Shown here in pieces: positions 15,266 through 17,094 of a DNA stretch of 17,094 nt (positions within the stretch are counted from its first letter, which is position 1; every line of letters begins with the position of its first letter). The DNA lies in the NCBI GenBank assembly GCA_004376105.1, contig SOKA01000021.1, positions 1 to 17,094 on the forward strand. Direction: 5' to 3'. The DNA comes from Dehalococcoidia bacterium. Its GTDB lineage: Bacteria > Chloroflexota > Dehalococcoidia > Dehalococcoidales > E44-bin46. Made by a program: the position numbers and the translations under genes. The notes under the pieces are model-generated. The model was not told where the DNA came from. It ran no database searches and saw only the letters and a list, made by a program, of their open reading frames with translations.

Positions 15266-16069
15266 TTACTTTGTTTTCTGGATAAAACCTTGGCCCTCTA
15301 TTATGGTTAAGTTGACATTATGCCGCTGGGCAAAGTCTAAGAGACTTGTATTCCAGGTGGCATCGTCTGACACTAGATAGCCTCCAGGACAAATGTAAGG
15401 CCATGCAGATTCATATTCAAAGGTCATAGTCTCGTAGGTATGTTCACTATCATGCTGGAATAAGTCTATTGAGTTCAGTTTGGTTAAGAGTTTAGGCAGC
15501 GTATCAAACGTGTTGCCAAGAATCAGCTTCCACCGCCCTCTCAATTCGGGGGGGACTAAACAACCTGGTTGTTCTCCTGGCGAGTTAAATTCGGCATGGA
15601 ATTTTCCTTTAGTCGTTATGTAGAATTGATTGGGCAGGTCAATGGAGTACAGGAAGCCATCCCCATTATCAGCTAGGGCTTGCAGGATAAAGCTTGTTGA
15701 CTCTCCTTCAGCGACACCAGTCTCGATAACTGTCTTTGGCCTTAGAGCTCGGATTAATATATAAAGTCTAGCCCAGCGGTAAATGTCAGGAAGCGGGTTC
15801 CTTTTTAACCACTCGATGTCAATGCTTTTCTGATATGCTTCAATCTTCTTGAAGTAGTCAGAACAGCGCGCGAGTTCTCCCTTTATTCTGGCTTGCTCTT
15901 CCTCAATGTGGGTTTTATAATGAAGGTGCCGAGGTAGGGCGTGTACGTTGGATAATATGAACTTAAAAGTCGGCCGGATTGCTCCTGGATGCGCAAAAAG
16001 GAAACGCATAATTCCTATTGTCGCATAGGTGAGCCACCGGAGCCCGAGCTGTATATGTCTTAATTCCAT
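15266..16069 (-). CDS. Class I SAM-dependent methyltransferase-like protein
   Basis: The 267-residue product has a Rossmann-type methyltransferase core: motif I ETGVAEGESTSF at 116-127, the acidic end of strand 2 in LYSIDL (Asp144), FQHDSEHTYE at 204-213 and GGYLVSDDATWN at 229-240. The HDSEHTYE and SDDATWN elements are typical of the group containing sugar and macrolide O-methyltransferases and cephalosporin-hydroxylase-like proteins, often metal-dependent. About 110 residues precede the core; the first 40 are basic and aromatic with a short hydrophobic stretch (LTYATIGIMRFLF), which could touch the membrane. The ATG follows GGAGAG at spacing about 9. It lies 46 bp after the formyltransferase gene and 15 bp before the HAD gene. 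The acceptor is unknown. Confidence 0.82.
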   Translation of the reverse strand: MELRHIQLGLRWLTYATIGIMRFLFAHPGAIRPTFKFILSNVHALPRHLHYKTHIEEEQARIKGELARCSDYFKKIEAYQKSIDIEWLKRNPLPDIYRWARLYILIRALRPKTVIETGVAEGESTSFILQALADNGDGFLYSIDLPNQFYITTKGKFHAEFNSPGEQPGCLVPPELRGRWKLILGNTFDTLPKLLTKLNSIDLFQHDSEHTYETMTFEYESAWPYICPGGYLVSDDATWNTSLLDFAQRHNVNLTIIEGQGFIQKTK

Positions 16070-16115
16070 GCCCTATCTCTCTCCTTTCGCACTAATGCTC
16101 TCATATTCATCACTG

Positions 16116-16934
16116 TTATTTCATCGCTTTCACCTGTTCATTAATCTCATCGGTCAGGTTATAGCCGTTAATAGGTTTCCCATTGGAATCAACGACTTTC
16201 CCGGCTGTTATCTTGACTTTGCCCTGGCTAAAAGCCTTCAGGGTGGATATTATTAGTGGGAATTCCCTAGCTAGTCCATGTTTACGAATGAGCTTAAATA
16301 GGGGATTATTTTCACCCTGTTTCTTAATCTCGCTGAGGGGGTGCCCCTTTATTTCTTGCCAATATCTATCAAATGGCTTACCTCTAATAGAAAAGGTGCA
16401 ATAGGTTACTGGCGGCCCTTTATCCAGCTCGGGGGTTACCAGATGCATCATTACCCCTGTTTCCTGAGCCTCACTATTAATTAGTTGCCAGATTACCTCC
16501 TGCCAGGTTCCCGTAGGTCCGCCTGGAGCCGCTGGGTGAAGGTTAATCATATTGTATCTCTGGCACATCTCTTTCCCGACAATGAGCATATAACCAGCCA
16601 GGACACATAGGTCAGGGCGGAAGTCCTGTAACCTGCTCATTACCTCTCGGTCATAGTCAAGCCGCCATAGAAGCAAGCTTCCTGCCTGTTCCATGACAGG
16701 AGTGCTTTGCCTGACTTTAAATTTTTGGTAAGAAAAGCTGATAAGAGGGATATGATACTTTTTAACCAATTCAAAAAATAGATCACTCTCTTCTGATTCA
16801 CCAGGTTCACGGTTGCTGAAAACAAAAGCTATCTCAGCCTCAATCTCACCTAGCTTGATACTGCTCTGTACCGCTTGTAAGAGGTCTCTAGCCGCTTTAT
16901 CTCTACCTGTAGAAAACCAGCCCAGTTGATACAA
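16116..16934 (-). CDS. PurN-like formyltransferase with a C-terminal extension
   Basis: The 272-residue product resembles phosphoribosylglycinamide formyltransferase, which transfers a formyl group from 10-formyl-THF. Catalytic Asn131 and His133 are in INLHPAAPGG, and Asp171 is in the ELDKGPPV stretch after GVMMHLVTP, the PurN pattern. PurN is usually about 200-215 residues; here residues from about 205 on are extra and basic. The normal phosphate-binding residues near the N-terminus (GSGSN in PurN) are replaced by FSTGRD, so the acceptor may not be GAR. No other purine gene is nearby. The TTG start is forced: an in-frame stop lies two codons upstream, 11 bp after the PHP-protein gene ends. 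A formyltransferase for another amine is a fair alternative. Confidence 0.8.
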   Translation of the reverse strand: MYQLGWFSTGRDKAARDLLQAVQSSIKLGEIEAEIAFVFSNREPGESEESDLFFELVKKYHIPLISFSYQKFKVRQSTPVMEQAGSLLLWRLDYDREVMSRLQDFRPDLCVLAGYMLIVGKEMCQRYNMINLHPAAPGGPTGTWQEVIWQLINSEAQETGVMMHLVTPELDKGPPVTYCTFSIRGKPFDRYWQEIKGHPLSEIKKQGENNPLFKLIRKHGLAREFPLIISTLKAFSQGKVKITAGKVVDSNGKPINGYNLTDEINEQVKAMK

Positions 16935-16945
16935 AGTTCACCATT

Positions 16946-17094
16946 CTATTTAAGATTACTTTTTAGCCTTGCCCAAGCGCTGTTAAGATGGACTAAGGGG
17001 TTTGTCCTATGCCCCAAAATCCTGCCCTTGGCTAAAGCGTTTAGAAAGTCATCCTTGCCATTGAATTCAGGCATCTCTACATAGGCATTACCTA
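16946..17094 (-). CDS. PHP-domain phosphoesterase, C-terminal end only (partial)
   Basis: The frame enters from the right edge on the minus strand and stops with TAG at 16946-16948. The visible 48 residues begin GNAYVEMPEF and contain FLNALAKGRI and NPLVHLNSAW. This matches the tail that follows the final metal-binding GSDAH motif in PHP-domain (histidinol-phosphatase-like) proteins carrying the PHP-C extension, where an A-Y-V/T-E strand precedes a helix ending in an L-x-x-G-R-I turn. The metal site itself is outside the window, so activity cannot be judged. It ends 11 bp before the formyltransferase start and is probably co-transcribed with it. Confidence 0.6.
   Translation of the reverse strand, partial: GNAYVEMPEFNGKDDFLNALAKGRILGHRTNPLVHLNSAWARLKSNLK

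Overview
The window looks like a chromosomal stretch from a bacterium of about 45% GC, most plausibly Chloroflexota of the Dehalococcoidia type. That placement is an inference from the gene order (ilvC-leuA-leuC-leuD-leuB-cimA, then aspS-tig-clpP), frequent TTG starts and the look of the proteins; no rRNA or other phylogenetic marker is present. No tRNA, CRISPR array, transposase or phage gene was seen. Coding density is high and the longest gene-poor gap is about 215 bp (7129-7344).

Region 1 (1-7128, + strand) is a branched-chain amino acid operon. It opens with the last codons of ilvC, followed by leuA, leuC, a GNAT acetyltransferase set between the two dehydratase subunit genes, leuD, leuB, cimA and a 55-residue one-helix membrane protein. 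LeuA makes 2-isopropylmalate from 2-ketoisovalerate, and CimA makes citramalate from pyruvate. LeuCD and LeuB can process both products, so one set of enzymes can feed leucine and the threonine-independent isoleucine route. A second very small hydrophobic frame (1681-1815) runs into the leuC start.

Region 2 (7129-7344) is the main non-coding stretch. It holds a 27-bp near-exact second copy of the cimA 3' end, three GGCAT/ATGCC half-sites that can form alternative inverted repeats, and a good sigma-70-type promoter whose spacer contains two abutting perfect palindromes. This promoter should drive region 3.

Region 3 (7345-11058, + strand) is aspS-tig-clpP, a tightly overlapping housekeeping operon for tRNA charging, nascent-chain folding and proteolysis. 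AspRS carries the His31/Gly83 pair associated with non-discriminating enzymes. clpX does not follow clpP.

Region 4 (11059-17094, - strand) converges on clpP with no spacer. Read in its own direction it is: the tail of a PHP-domain protein (cut by the window edge), a PurN-like formyltransferase with a C-terminal extension, a class I SAM methyltransferase-like protein, a HAD hydrolase with a D-x-E motif, a D-2-hydroxyacid dehydrogenase, a DHDPS/NAL-family lyase lacking the DapA arginine, and a PfkB-family sugar or nucleoside kinase. Each family is recognisable but no substrate can be assigned. The set resembles a small-molecule pathway around a phosphorylated sugar or 2-keto acid, and is the least explained part of the window.
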